Of a stretch of 64,000 nt of DNA, positions 16,523 through 27,159 are shown one piece after another. Under the pieces are notes generated by a model. That model was not told the DNA's origin and made no database searches. It worked only from the letters and a program-made list of their open reading frames with translations. The position numbers were made by a program, and so were the translations under genes. The stretch is taken from NCBI GenBank assembly GCA_023398375.1, contig JAEWSH010000037.1, positions 310,001-374,000 of the forward strand, in the 5' to 3' direction. Every line of letters starts with the position of its first letter. Position 1 is the stretch's first letter. This DNA is from Bacillota bacterium. GTDB lineage: Bacteria; Bacillota; Clostridia; Lachnospirales; Lachnospiraceae.

Positions 16523-18016
16523 CTAGTCTACAAGAACTTTTGATGTCAGCTTTCCAGCAACATTTCTGTATTTCATAAAGCTTGTATTCTGGTTCACTGT
16601 AAACTGATTATCATCAATACAGACCGTAACTCCTCTATAAATAGGTCCATCCACTTTTATATAGGCTTTATCTGCCTTCTTAACGATCTCATTCACCAAT
16701 TCTGTATCTTGTTTTAATTTCTCTAATTTTGCAATCAGATCTCTTTTTTGAAGCATCAAGGACTGTATTTCACTTTCCATGACTACAGTTTCCGGATTCG
16801 CTGCCGCATAACGTTCCAGTTGTTTCATTTGGCGGGCAAGATCAGACAATTCATCCCTTAAGTACTTTTCCATCTGTGCCAAGGCCTTTCTTTTATCCAT
16901 TACATCCGGTTTGCATCCAACATGGACCAATGTTCTGATTTCAACATTATTTCCCATACTATTAGCTTCAATTACCTCTAAAGCATGTGTATATCCTCCC
17001 AGTAATGCACCTTTTGTGCCCGTCAGAAATACTTTTCCCTGCGCATTAATAATAGAATTCATAATAATATTAGCTGTAACATTTCCCTGCACTTCTACAT
17101 TTGCATGCTCTATAAATTCAGCAAACAGGTTTCTCTTAGTTACCACTTTTGCTTTATTCGCACCCTGTATTCCTTTTTTTAATATAATATCACCGCCTGC
17201 ATAAATATTACATGCGCCTACATTACCACTAATCGTCAGAGTTTTAGCCGTACGTATGGAAACATTGGCTTCCACATTTCCGTTAATTACGATATCACCA
17301 AAAAATTCTATCTTCCCATTAATGGTCGTAACATCTTCATCAATGACATGAATACCTCGAATGTCCAGAATGCCGTCTTTGTATTCCACTTTTCCGTCAA
17401 GAGCTGCAAAGTAAGTATTAGAACCTTCACTTTTATAAAATCCTTTTCCTTGTAATGAAGGCAGGTCTTTTCCAGGTTTCAGCGGTAAGAATTTTCCCTG
17501 AACATTGTAACCGGCTGTTCCCTGTTCTGCCGGGTGGTAGATGGCAAGAACATCATCCTTTTCCACACTTTGCAGTAAATGAAAACTGGAATAATCAACA
17601 GAACCATCTTTGTTGTATTGCGGAGCAGCCTTTTCTGTGGTAACAAAGAAAAACTGATAATAACCGTTTTTTCCTGCTGCCGCAGTCATCCCTTTCGCAA
17701 TCTTCGTTTCTCGATTGTAAACCTTCTTTTTTACCATTGCATTAATTGATGAGTGAATAAACCCTGCTTTCACTCCATGTGCTTCTATGATTGATAAAAT
17801 AACCTCTTTGGTATAGATCTCTCCCTCTAATGGAGGTGCTAAATAAAGCCATGCCTCCATTCCATCCGCTGAAATGCGCACATAACTTTTCGCTTCCTTT
17901 TTCTCATCTTGTTCCTTAGGAATCGGTTTAAAGTCCCAACTACTCAGCACTTGCAGAATATCGTCAATATCCAGATTTTTATTTTTCTCCAAATCCAGTT
18001 CTTTTTCTTTATCCAT
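16523..18016 (-). CDS. FapA-type DUF342 family protein
   Basis: 497 residues. The central third (about 230-380) is a run of short repeats with the pattern G-x-(V/I)-x-(I/A)-N-G-(N/D)-V (for example FFGDIVINGNVEANVSIRTA), which forms the right-handed parallel beta-helix of DUF342/FapA. An N-terminal DUF342 domain precedes it, and a C-terminal coiled coil (about 395-450) with a small beta domain follows. FapA proteins are polymer-forming cytoplasmic proteins; in other bacteria one affects flagellar placement, but no flagellar gene is adjacent here. GGAGG precedes the start. It lies 31 bases after valS and probably shares its transcript with folC. Confidence 0.82.
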   Translation of the reverse strand: MDKEKELDLEKNKNLDIDDILQVLSSWDFKPIPKEQDEKKEAKSYVRISADGMEAWLYLAPPLEGEIYTKEVILSIIEAHGVKAGFIHSSINAMVKKKVYNRETKIAKGMTAAAGKNGYYQFFFVTTEKAAPQYNKDGSVDYSSFHLLQSVEKDDVLAIYHPAEQGTAGYNVQGKFLPLKPGKDLPSLQGKGFYKSEGSNTYFAALDGKVEYKDGILDIRGIHVIDEDVTTINGKIEFFGDIVINGNVEANVSIRTAKTLTISGNVGACNIYAGGDIILKKGIQGANKAKVVTKRNLFAEFIEHANVEVQGNVTANIIMNSIINAQGKVFLTGTKGALLGGYTHALEVIEANSMGNNVEIRTLVHVGCKPDVMDKRKALAQMEKYLRDELSDLARQMKQLERYAAANPETVVMESEIQSLMLQKRDLIAKLEKLKQDTELVNEIVKKADKAYIKVDGPIYRGVTVCIDDNQFTVNQNTSFMKYRNVAGKLTSKVLVD

Positions 18017-18047
18017 AGATGTACCTCCATCTTGAGAGAAATCCAGG

Positions 18048-20708
18048 CTATATAAGCTGCTCCAAACGTTCCTTTATCTGTTCCATCATCTTCCTATAAT
18101 TATCCAGCTTTGCACGTTCTTCTGCAATCTTTTCTTCAGGTGCTTTTGCAATAAACTTTTCATTATTTAACATGCCTGTACCACGTGCGATTTCACTCTG
18201 TAAACGTTTTTCTTCCTTCTGAAGACGCTCAATTTCCTGTCTGATATCAACCAGTTCCGCAAATGGAATATAGATGGTCGCTTCTGCGATCACAACTGAT
18301 ACCGCATCATCTGTAATACCGTTCTTATCCTTTTGCGTCATTACTTCACTGGCATATGCGAGCGGTGCAAAGAATAGCCTGCCCTCACTGAAAATATTTA
18401 ATATTTGTTCATCATTTGATACAATATAAACACTTGCTTTTCTGCTTGGTGGAACATTCATACCAGTTCTTGCATTACGAATCCCGCGCACTGCTTCCTT
18501 CATGATTTCAATTGCCTGTTCTTCAGCTGCAAAAACTCTTTCCTCCTTATAGATCGGCCATGAGGATATCATAATTGATTCTTCAGCACTCTGCAAAGTA
18601 CAAAAAATTTCTTCCGTAACAAACGGCATATAAGGATGCAACAACTTCAATGCATCAATTAACACGGTTCTGAGCGTATACAAAGCTGCACTCTGAGATG
18701 TTTCGTTATCTGAATTATACAATCTTGGCTTAACCATTTCAATATACCAATCACAAAATTCATCCCAAATAAAGTCATATATCTTTTGTACAGCAATACC
18801 AAGATCATAGTGTTCCATATTGTCAGTCACTTCTTTTATTAAACCGTTCAATTTTGAGATAATCCATTTGTCAGCCGGTTCAAGGCTGTGAAGTTCTGGT
18901 GTCTCCGCTTTCTTATCTTCCATGTTCATCATAATAAATCTTGAAGCATTCCAGATTTTATTACAGAAGTTACGGTTCGCTTCTACTCTTTCATAATAAA
19001 AACGCATATCGTTTCCAGGTGCATTCCCTGTAATTAGTGTAAGTCTCAGGGCATCTGCACCATACTGGTCAATTACTTCCAATGGATCGATTCCATTTCC
19101 AAGTGACTTGGACATCTTACGGCCCTGTGAATCGCGAACCAGTCCATGGAATAGAACCGCCTTAAATGGTCTTTCTTTCATCTGTTCATATCCGGAAAAA
19201 ATCATACGGATTACCCAGAAAAAGATAATATCATACCCCGTTACCAATACATCTGTCGGATAAAAATAAGCAAGGTCTTCTGTATTCTCCGGCCATCCTA
19301 AAGTTGAAAAAGGCCATAATGCGGATGAAAACCAGGTATCCAGTGTATCTGGATCCTGTGTAAAATGGTTCTTTCCGCATTTTGGGCAAATAGTTGGTTC
19401 TTCTTTTGCTACCACTATTTCACCACAATCATCACAATAGTAAGCAGGAATTCTATGTCCCCACCACAACTGTCGTGAGATACACCAGTCACGGATATTA
19501 TCTGTCCAATTATAGTATATCTTATCCATACGTTCCGGAATCAACTTGATATCTCCGTTTTTAACGCCTTCTGCTGCCGGCTTGATCAATTCATCCATTT
19601 TAACGAACCATTGCTGTTTTACCAATGGTTCTACTGTTGTCTTACATCTGTCATGTGTTCCTACATTATGGGAATAGTCCTCTATACGAACTAATAGTCC
19701 TAATTGATCCAGTTCTTTTACAATTGCCTCTCTGGCTGTATAACGGTCCATGCCCTCAAATTTACCGCCATTCTTATTAATTGTAGCATCATCATTCATA
19801 ATATTGATGATTGGAAGATCATGACGTTTTCCTACTTCAAAATCATTTGGATCATGCGCCGGAGTAATCTTGACCACACCTGTTCCAAATGCAATATCTA
19901 CATAAGAATCTTCTACGATAGGGATTGCCTTGTTTACAATTGGAAGCCATACCTGTCTGCCTTTCAGATACCTATACCTGTCATCATCCGGATTAATGGC
20001 AACAGCAGTATCTCCAAGCATGGTCTCCGGACGTGTTGTAGCAAATTCTAAAAAATCTGTCTTACTTGGCTGTCCATTCATATCTACCAATGGATATTTA
20101 ATATGCCAGAAGTGACCATTCTGTTCTTCATACTCGACTTCCGCATCCGAAATAGAGGTATTGCATACAGGACACCAGTTTATGATTCTGGATCCTTTAT
20201 AAATCCAGCCTTTTTCATGCATCTTACAAAAAACTTCTGTAACTGCCTTGTTACAGCCTTCATCCATTGTAAAACGTTCTCTTTCCCAATCACAGGAAGA
20301 TCCTAATTTTTTTAACTGGCTCGTAATTCTTCCGCCATATTCCTTCTTCCATTCCCATGCACGCTCTAAGAATTTATCACGTCCAAGTTCCTGCTTATCA
20401 AGTCCTTCTTCTTTTAACTTCTCAATAATCTTAACTTCCGTTGCTATACTTGCATGGTCCGTACCTGGCTGCCATAGGGCATTATAACCCTGCATTCTTT
20501 TAAAACGAGTCAGGATATCCTGCATGGTATTATCCAATGCATGCCCCATGTGTAATTGACCTGTGATATTTGGCGGCGGCATTACAATCGTAAATGGTTT
20601 CTTACTTCTATCCACTTCTGCATGAAAATATCCTTTTTCTACCCACTTCTGATACAATCTGTCCTCAAGCCCGTGAGGATTATAAGTTTTTTCTAATTCT
20701 TTGCTCAT
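18048..20708 (-). CDS. valS: Valyl-tRNA synthetase
   Basis: 886 residues, normal for a bacterial class Ia ValRS. It charges tRNA-Val with valine. The HIGH signature is PPPNITGQLHMGHAL near residue 45, and the KMSKS loop appears in GRKMSKSLGNG near 530. The CP1 editing domain contains the expected FATTRPETMLGDTA, zinc-knuckle cysteines (CDDCGEI, CPKCGKN) are present, and the C-terminus ends in the ValRS coiled-coil arm (LQKEEKRLQSEIARG). GGGAG precedes the ATG. Expression is controlled by the T-box leader upstream. Confidence 0.97.
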   Translation of the reverse strand: MSKELEKTYNPHGLEDRLYQKWVEKGYFHAEVDRSKKPFTIVMPPPNITGQLHMGHALDNTMQDILTRFKRMQGYNALWQPGTDHASIATEVKIIEKLKEEGLDKQELGRDKFLERAWEWKKEYGGRITSQLKKLGSSCDWERERFTMDEGCNKAVTEVFCKMHEKGWIYKGSRIINWCPVCNTSISDAEVEYEEQNGHFWHIKYPLVDMNGQPSKTDFLEFATTRPETMLGDTAVAINPDDDRYRYLKGRQVWLPIVNKAIPIVEDSYVDIAFGTGVVKITPAHDPNDFEVGKRHDLPIINIMNDDATINKNGGKFEGMDRYTAREAIVKELDQLGLLVRIEDYSHNVGTHDRCKTTVEPLVKQQWFVKMDELIKPAAEGVKNGDIKLIPERMDKIYYNWTDNIRDWCISRQLWWGHRIPAYYCDDCGEIVVAKEEPTICPKCGKNHFTQDPDTLDTWFSSALWPFSTLGWPENTEDLAYFYPTDVLVTGYDIIFFWVIRMIFSGYEQMKERPFKAVLFHGLVRDSQGRKMSKSLGNGIDPLEVIDQYGADALRLTLITGNAPGNDMRFYYERVEANRNFCNKIWNASRFIMMNMEDKKAETPELHSLEPADKWIISKLNGLIKEVTDNMEHYDLGIAVQKIYDFIWDEFCDWYIEMVKPRLYNSDNETSQSAALYTLRTVLIDALKLLHPYMPFVTEEIFCTLQSAEESIMISSWPIYKEERVFAAEEQAIEIMKEAVRGIRNARTGMNVPPSRKASVYIVSNDEQILNIFSEGRLFFAPLAYASEVMTQKDKNGITDDAVSVVIAEATIYIPFAELVDIRQEIERLQKEEKRLQSEIARGTGMLNNEKFIAKAPEEKIAEERAKLDNYRKMMEQIKERLEQLI

Positions 20709-20864
20709 TTTTCAGCTCCCATCTGCGACCTCTGGTCGCGTAAACTTCAACGGGTTAAATACGTTTTTTATTCAACCTTGTTTTCCTTATCAGTTCTTAA
20801 AAACTTATTCATTTGTGGCACGTAGTTGCTTATATAATAGGGAATTTCTTAGAAATTTCCTATT

Positions 20865-21198
20865 ATATAAAAAACGCCCTTCACTGAAAGAATGCTTTTC
20901 TTATCAGTAAAGGACGTAATATACGCGGTACCACCTTTATTCACAAATAAATACTATTTGTCTCATGAAGATAACCTGCAATTGGTATCCTCTGCTCATT
21001 AACGGGAGCAAATCGTGAATTCCTAGCAGAAAGATTATGATATTGCACATTTGCCTATCACCTTACCTTATGGTTCAGATTTCCGGTTCCAAAGCTACCT
21101 TCCATATCCTGTTTCTAAAACAACCTTTCAGCTGGTAAGTTGTTCTCTCTGTCAGACAGCCATATGTACTCCTCTTTGTCATTACCTTTTACTATATC
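20865..21198 (-). promoter_or_regulatory. T-box leader (valine) of valS
   Basis: The conserved T-box bulge AGGTGGTACCGCG lies at 20936-20924 (minus strand). After it comes a strong terminator (CGTCCTTTACTGA pairing with TCAGTGAAGGGCG, then TTTTTT), which competes with the antiterminator. In the stem-I region the specifier is probably GTA at 21098-21096 (context GGAAGGTAGC), a valine codon. Uncharged tRNA-Val would stabilise the antiterminator and switch on valS. A consensus promoter precedes it. The specifier call rests on context only. Confidence 0.92.
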
Positions 21199-21205
21199 AC
21201 CATTA

Positions 21206-21234
21206 AATATAGTAAAATAGCAGTCTTTTGTCAA
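21206..21234 (-). promoter_or_regulatory. Consensus sigma-A promoter of the valS T-box transcript
   Basis: TTGACA (21234-21229) and TATATT (21211-21206) with a 17-base spacer on the minus strand, about 8 bases before the T-box stem I region. This matches the housekeeping consensus almost perfectly. Confidence 0.8.
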
Positions 21235-21261
21235 GCGAAAAAGTTCTGCGCTGTCTTTCCT

Positions 21262-23256
21262 CTAGGAAAGTCTGAATTTTGATGCTTCATCCATCATCGC
21301 TTTTGTTTTCATTCCTAAACTCGTTGCTGAATTTGAGACATCTTCGGATGCACTTGCTATTTCTTCTGTTGATGCTGCAATTTCTTCTGTCGATGCCGTT
21401 GTTTCTTCGGATACTGCGGTAAGTTCTTCAATCTTTCCTACAATTTCATTCTTTTCATGGTTAATTTCTTCTGCCGCATTATTGACCATTATAATTCCCG
21501 GAAGAATGTTCTCCACGGCTTTCACGATTTGCTCAAAGGAATCTATTGTTTCACGGATTGAGTTCGTCTGGTTATCAAATTCGCTGCTTACCTGTTGGCT
21601 CGTCTCTATCATGATCTGGTTTTCTTCCTCAATACTACTTACCAGTGCTGATATATTCACAGAAGAATTCTGGGATTGTTCTGCCAGTTTTCTGATTTCC
21701 TCTGCAACGACAGAAAATCCTCTTCCTACTTCACCTGCTCTGGCTGCTTCAATTGCTGCATTTAAAGATAAAAGATTCGTTTGTTCGGCTATTTCATTGA
21801 TCAGGTTCGTAATATCATTGATCTGGACAATTTTATTACCTAATTGCTTGATTCTTTCTTCAAATGAACCAAACGTCTGATTTGTATGTTCCACAAATCC
21901 AGCCAGGGTCTGAATCTGATGATTTCCTCTTGCAGACAGTTCATTGATCTGCTTTGCGTTGTTATCAACTGTTTTAATATCTTCGGTAATCTGCCTTAAT
22001 TTATTGGAGAAGACTTCCAGCGCTTCATTTATCGTAACAAATGAATTGGATTGCTGTACTGACCCATCTGCGACCTCCTGAACAGAATCTGCCATAACTG
22101 TCGTTGATGCAGTCATTTGCTGTGAAACCGCAGATAAACTCTGTGCATCCCGGTCAATTTCAACAGAAGCCTGAATGATCACCTGCAGCATTTTACTCAC
22201 TGCATTTTGTACTTTATCAATTGCATCTGCCATATGATCAAGTTCGTCTTTTGTTTTTCTCTTTTTCCATTGAACAGGATTGGAAAAATCTCCTTCCGCC
22301 AGAGGGAGCAGGGCATTTGTAGCAAGACGTATTCTTTTGGTTATTGTAACGGCAAGTATATATACCATACCAGCTGATATCAGGATAATAAAAATAGCTG
22401 CGATCAGTGTACTTATGATCAAAGAATCCAATTCAGTTAAAATTTCTTTTTTTTCAACAGTAACCGCCAATGACCATTTAGTTCCTTCCACTGGCGTATA
22501 TACCATCATCTTTTCTGTTCCATTATACTCATAAAAGCCTGATCCCTGCTCTCCCAGAATCATCTTTCTCTCATACGCGGCAAGCTGTGACAAGGAAGGA
22601 TCTTTCTCTACATTCACCAGATCATTATCCTGCGCTTCCACCAATTTCTGATCAGAATGTGCTATTTTGACACCAGTCTTGTTGATCATGAATGCCTTTC
22701 CGGTCTTACCGAATGTAATTCTATCAGAAATCGAACTGACCTCACTTCCGTCCTTCGTTGCAGTAAGCACACCGATTATCTTATCATCTTTGATGATCGG
22801 TACTGCATAGACTACAACAATAGTCCCTTCTGTTTTACTCATGAGCGGATCAGAAACATTTGATTCACCTGCTAAGGCTTTTTGATAATATTCACGGTCT
22901 GAAATATTCCCTTCGGACTGATTGCTAAAAACTATGTTTCCTTTCAGATCTGCGATACCTATCTTCATATAATTATATTTTTCTATGATATTGGAAAAGC
23001 GCTTTAATTTTTCCTGCGTATTGATATTCATTGATAAAAAATCATTTGCTGCCAATATCTCCACAGCAGTAAGATTACCCTTCACTTCACTGGAAACCAC
23101 TTCTGCGCCTTCTTTTACAAGTCCCTCCATAGTCCGCATCGCAGATACCTGCAACGCCCGGGATGCCATAGTAAACGTTATGAAGCTAAGTCCTATGACT
23201 ATTAAAATAACTAAAAGTGTGCTATAAAATATGAGTTTTGTTTTGATGCTTTTCAT
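21262..23256 (-). CDS. Methyl-accepting chemotaxis protein, double-Cache type
   Basis: 664 residues. TM1 is at about 8-30 (LIFYSTLLVILIVIGLSFIT), a large extracytoplasmic sensor (35-275) resembles dCache_1 (FSNQSEGNISDREYYQKALA, then TGKAFMINKTGVKIAHSD), TM2 is at about 280-305, and a HAMP domain is at 305-360. The cytoplasmic signalling region contains the hairpin tip EQTNLLSLNAAIEAARAGE near residue 495, with methylation-helix Glu/Gln pairs on either side. dCache receptors typically bind amino acids or small organic acids. There is no C-terminal CheR-binding pentapeptide. It forms a tandem with another receptor 83 bases upstream. Confidence 0.93.
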   Translation of the reverse strand: MKSIKTKLIFYSTLLVILIVIGLSFITFTMASRALQVSAMRTMEGLVKEGAEVVSSEVKGNLTAVEILAANDFLSMNINTQEKLKRFSNIIEKYNYMKIGIADLKGNIVFSNQSEGNISDREYYQKALAGESNVSDPLMSKTEGTIVVVYAVPIIKDDKIIGVLTATKDGSEVSSISDRITFGKTGKAFMINKTGVKIAHSDQKLVEAQDNDLVNVEKDPSLSQLAAYERKMILGEQGSGFYEYNGTEKMMVYTPVEGTKWSLAVTVEKKEILTELDSLIISTLIAAIFIILISAGMVYILAVTITKRIRLATNALLPLAEGDFSNPVQWKKRKTKDELDHMADAIDKVQNAVSKMLQVIIQASVEIDRDAQSLSAVSQQMTASTTVMADSVQEVADGSVQQSNSFVTINEALEVFSNKLRQITEDIKTVDNNAKQINELSARGNHQIQTLAGFVEHTNQTFGSFEERIKQLGNKIVQINDITNLINEIAEQTNLLSLNAAIEAARAGEVGRGFSVVAEEIRKLAEQSQNSSVNISALVSSIEEENQIMIETSQQVSSEFDNQTNSIRETIDSFEQIVKAVENILPGIIMVNNAAEEINHEKNEIVGKIEELTAVSEETTASTEEIAASTEEIASASEDVSNSATSLGMKTKAMMDEASKFRLS

Positions 23257-23339
23257 GTACTTTCCATCCTCTTCTTATGTTATTATCTAAACTGACTTCA
23301 AATATAATAGCATAAAAATTAAGGCTTTGGTACTATTTA

Positions 23340-25046
23340 TTATATAATTTCAAAGATATCCACTCGCATCTTAAGCCTTTCTGCAACTTTGCTTAAACTA
23401 TCTGCACTGTCCGATACACCTTCCACAAGCACATTTACCTGCTCCATTGCAGCTGCTGTCTCTTCTATGCTTGCTGCGTTTTCCTCTGCAATCGCTGCTA
23501 CATTCTGTACGGCCGCTGTCATGCTGCATCTTGCTTCCTCCAAAACGCTGCTCTCTTTTGTTATTGAATGAATTCCTTCAATGGACTGATCAATGCCTTC
23601 TTCCACATCCTGAAATACCATATTGGTTTCGTTGATTTTCTGTTCCTGCTGTTCAATGATATCTTTTACTTCACTCATAATGGTAACTGTCTTATCCGAA
23701 TTTTGCGTTAATGCTGCTAAGACCTCCTGTATTTCTTTTGCAGAATGGTTAGATTGTTCTGATAACTGCTGAATTTCAGACGCTACAACTGCAAACCCAC
23801 GGCCATGCTCTCCTGCTCTTGCAGCCTCTATACTTGCGTTCAGTGAAAGTAAATTTGTCTGTGAAGCAATTGCTGTGATCAATTGTGTCACTTCGCTTAT
23901 GTGTTCGACAGATTTATGAGTTTCATTTGTTTGCGTATATATTAGTGCAACTGCTTCTTTTACCCTGGCCATACTGTCATTTAATTGTGCTAAGGTAATC
24001 TTTGCTTTCTGAGAGGAATCAGACATCATTTTTGCAGTATTCTCCATTTGGCTTACTTCACCGGCCGTTTTTTCCATCATTTCGCCCATGACGATAACGT
24101 TTTCACCCGCCCTTGCGGTATCCCGGGCCTGCGCATCTGTTGCACTTGCAATATTCTGTGCTGCCTCATCTACTTGGTTCACTGATGCAACAACACTAGT
24201 GGCCGATTGACTCAATTCTTCCGAAGATTGAAGCAGGTGTTCACTTTCCTCCTGTATATCCAGAATCGTATTTCTTAACTTCTGATCCAGATCTGCGATA
24301 CTCCGGCACATATCTCCAATATCATCTCTTCTCGCTAATACTTTTTTATCGATCGGACAGCCTAATTTTCCTTGTCCAATCGTCTGTACGCTTGCAATAC
24401 CCTTTGCCAATGCTTTGGTGATTTCGATGACGATCACAGTTGCCACTGCCATTGTAAGTAATAAAATAATGATTGTCATCATGAATAATTCCTTTTTTGC
24501 TTCTCCGATTCTTTCCTGAATAACATCATATTTTGTACCAAGGAAAATCATTCCGACCGGAGTCTTTGTTTTTTCCTGATAAAGTGGTATGTAGTAAGAA
24601 AGATAACGCTCATTTGCAATGATAACATTATTATCTTCATATGCTTCCCCTTTATTTAGAACGGTATCCACAACTGCCCCGGATGCTTTTGTTCCGACTG
24701 CACGCTTGCCTTGTTCATCTACAATAGATGTCAGATAACGCGTACTTCCAAAAAATACAGTTACTTCCATACCAGTATTTTGCTTTATCTGATCCACGAT
24801 TTCTAAGGAATCCGAAATATTGAGCGCGTCGCCTTTCCATAGCTTCCCGTCCTCTTTGACCTGATATTCTCCCTGAAGTCCCGCTTCAAAAATGTCCCTT
24901 ACCGCTAATGTTGTTGCATGCATTCCCTCATATGCCTCTTCATAGATGTCCTGGCTTATTCTGTCAGATGCAATTATGTACAATGCAGTCCCTAATATGA
25001 GCAGTGGCAGTGTTGCCAATAAGATAATTTTATGTTTTAATTTCAT
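23340..25046 (-). CDS. Methyl-accepting chemotaxis protein, single-Cache type
   Basis: 568 residues. TM1 is at about 8-25, a periplasm-facing sensor of about 150 residues (30-190) fits sCache (GMEVTVFFGSTRYLTSIVDE, then YLSYYIPLYQEKTKTPVGMI), and TM2 is near 195-215. A short HAMP and the kinase-control tip SQTNLLSLNASIEAARAGEH near 405 follow. In the family the sCache pocket often binds small carboxylates. It is upstream of, and possibly co-transcribed with, the dCache receptor at 21262-23256; no che or fli genes lie in the window. Confidence 0.92.
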   Translation of the reverse strand: MKLKHKIILLATLPLLILGTALYIIASDRISQDIYEEAYEGMHATTLAVRDIFEAGLQGEYQVKEDGKLWKGDALNISDSLEIVDQIKQNTGMEVTVFFGSTRYLTSIVDEQGKRAVGTKASGAVVDTVLNKGEAYEDNNVIIANERYLSYYIPLYQEKTKTPVGMIFLGTKYDVIQERIGEAKKELFMMTIIILLLTMAVATVIVIEITKALAKGIASVQTIGQGKLGCPIDKKVLARRDDIGDMCRSIADLDQKLRNTILDIQEESEHLLQSSEELSQSATSVVASVNQVDEAAQNIASATDAQARDTARAGENVIVMGEMMEKTAGEVSQMENTAKMMSDSSQKAKITLAQLNDSMARVKEAVALIYTQTNETHKSVEHISEVTQLITAIASQTNLLSLNASIEAARAGEHGRGFAVVASEIQQLSEQSNHSAKEIQEVLAALTQNSDKTVTIMSEVKDIIEQQEQKINETNMVFQDVEEGIDQSIEGIHSITKESSVLEEARCSMTAAVQNVAAIAEENAASIEETAAAMEQVNVLVEGVSDSADSLSKVAERLKMRVDIFEII

Positions 25047-25177
25047 AGGCTCTTACTCCAATCTTCTATTTTTTACCATTTAAAATCTTTATCATTATAT
25101 GGTTCCAATGTACTAATTTTCAATAATTAATTTCTTAACAATTATTATAAATTTCTGAAATATTGATAAAGTCTTTG

Positions 25178-25214
25178 AAAAAAAGCACTTACAGTTCAAA
25201 TCTGTAAATGCTTT
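25178..25214 (-). terminator. Rho-independent terminator of the ABC-F gene
   Basis: A 13-bp stem with one mismatch (AAAGCATTTACAG/CTGTAAGTGCTTT on the minus strand) with a 7-base loop, followed by a T-run, directly after the ABC-F stop. It separates this gene from the receptor genes. Confidence 0.85.
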
Positions 25215-25218
25215 CCCG

Positions 25219-27051
25219 TTATTTACTCTCTTCAATCTTTTTTGCCAGTTCTTCGAGATAGAGATACCGCTCTATCTTTTCTTCCAAAAGTCGTTCTGTT
25301 TTATCCTTTTCGGTTGTTAATTCATTCAATTTTACAAAATCGGTGGCTGTTTTTAATATAGCGCTGTCAATATCCGAAATTTTCATTTCGAGACTTTCGA
25401 TATCCTGTTCGATGGTATCGTACTCTTTCTTTTCCTGAAAGGTAAATTTCAATTTTTCAGTCTTTATTTTTACAATCTTTTGCTTGTATTCATCATCAAC
25501 AGCACAATTATCTGCAAGACTCTTGTCAGTTCTTGAAAGATTTCTGTCATTTTTGTCTGATACACCATATTCCTTTGCCTGGAAGTATTCCGTATAACTT
25601 CCATTAAACTGTGTGACTGCACCATTTCCTTCAAATGTCAGCATTCTTCTTGCTACTCTGTCCAGAAAATAACGGTCATGCGATACCGTAATCAAAATAC
25701 CCGGAAAAGAATCCAGATAATCTTCCAGTACGCATAATGTCTGGATATCCAGATCATTAGTCGGCTCATCCAGTATTAATACGTTAGGTGCTTCCATTAA
25801 AATTTTCAAGAGGTAAAGTCTGCGTTTTTCTCCACCGGATAATTTTCCAATCAGGGTATACTGCAACGCTCCTTCAAATAAAAATTTTTCAAGCATTTGA
25901 GAAGCAGTGACTGTCCCTTCACTTGTCTGGATATATTCAGCTGTATCCCTGACATAATCAATCACTTTTCGGTTATCGTCCATGGTCTCGTTTTCCTGGT
26001 CATAATAACCGATTTTAACAGTATCGCCAATCTCAATAGTGCCGCTGATAAGCGGTAGTTTCTGCATAACAGCTTTGATAAGAGTTGTTTTTCCACATCC
26101 ATTTGGTCCAAGAATACCAATACGATCTGTCTTTAAAAAAATATAAGTAAAATCTCGGATCAGGATCTTATCTCTGTAGCCTGCCGTAATATGGTTCAGT
26201 TCAATTGTCTTTTTCCCTAATCTGGAAGACAACGCGCTGATTTCGACATTCCCGTCTATTTTTATTTTATCTTCATTTTTCAGGTTTTCATATCTTTGTA
26301 TATGCGCTTTCTGTTTGGTAGAACGTGCTCTTGCACCTCTTTGTATCCATGCGATTTCTTTGCGCAGAATATTCGCATGTTTATTCTGAGTTGCCATTGC
26401 CATTTCTTCCCGTTCCGCTTTCAGTTCCAGATAGCCTTCATAATTACTATCATAGCTATATACTTTCCCTTTATCAATTTCCACAATGCGATTGCAAACA
26501 AGATCTAAGAAATAACGGTCATGAGTGACCATAATCAAAGCTCCCTTATATGATATCAGATAATTTTCAAGCCATTCTGTCATTTCATTATCTAAATGGT
26601 TGGTCGGCTCATCCAATATCAGTATTTCACTATTGGACAGCAGGGCTCCTGCCAGTGCTACTTTTTTCTTCTGTCCTCCTGATAAATGATCGATCTTTGT
26701 ATCATATTCTATAAATCCCAATCTGTTCAGGATTGTCTTTGCATCACCCTCTATGCTCCAATGATTATCCATTGTTTCATTCGCTGTGACAACGTAATCA
26801 TAGATTGTTATATTTTCCGGAAATACAGGATTCTGAGGCAGATAATTGATATGTACTCTGTTTCCTTTTACCATATCACCCGAATCTGTCTCCTCCAATC
26901 CTGCTATCATTTTAAGAAGTGTAGATTTTCCTGTTCCATTGATTCCGATTACGCCGACCTTCTCTCCTTCGCTAATGCTAAAGTCTATGTGATCGAACAG
27001 AATCTTATCTGTATATGCTTTTGTAATATCTTTCATTGTCAGTAAATTCAT
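25219..27051 (-). CDS. ABC-F family ATPase (ribosome-associated, Uup/YdiF-like)
   Basis: 610 residues with two ABC domains in one chain and no membrane region. Walker A loops are GINGTGKST (about 36-44) and GPNGCGKTT (about 320-328), the signatures are LSGGQKKKVALAG and LSGGEKRRLYLLK, and both Walker B motifs read LILDEPTNHLD/LILDEPTNDLD. A linker of about 80 residues with basic helices joins the domains, and a C-terminal coiled coil (about 530-605) is present, as in Uup/YdiF. ABC-F proteins act on ribosomes in the E site; some give antibiotic resistance, but this one has the housekeeping layout. GAGG stands 8 bases before the ATG. Confidence 0.9.
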   Translation of the reverse strand: MNLLTMKDITKAYTDKILFDHIDFSISEGEKVGVIGINGTGKSTLLKMIAGLEETDSGDMVKGNRVHINYLPQNPVFPENITIYDYVVTANETMDNHWSIEGDAKTILNRLGFIEYDTKIDHLSGGQKKKVALAGALLSNSEILILDEPTNHLDNEMTEWLENYLISYKGALIMVTHDRYFLDLVCNRIVEIDKGKVYSYDSNYEGYLELKAEREEMAMATQNKHANILRKEIAWIQRGARARSTKQKAHIQRYENLKNEDKIKIDGNVEISALSSRLGKKTIELNHITAGYRDKILIRDFTYIFLKTDRIGILGPNGCGKTTLIKAVMQKLPLISGTIEIGDTVKIGYYDQENETMDDNRKVIDYVRDTAEYIQTSEGTVTASQMLEKFLFEGALQYTLIGKLSGGEKRRLYLLKILMEAPNVLILDEPTNDLDIQTLCVLEDYLDSFPGILITVSHDRYFLDRVARRMLTFEGNGAVTQFNGSYTEYFQAKEYGVSDKNDRNLSRTDKSLADNCAVDDEYKQKIVKIKTEKLKFTFQEKKEYDTIEQDIESLEMKISDIDSAILKTATDFVKLNELTTEKDKTERLLEEKIERYLYLEELAKKIEESK

Positions 27052-27159
27052 TGGGTAACCTCACTTCATACTATGTTACCTTCTATCTTACGTCAATCGT
27101 CAAATCTTTACAAGTCCTGCATGTATGAAGTGTTTTTTCTAGTAACCGTTCATACATAA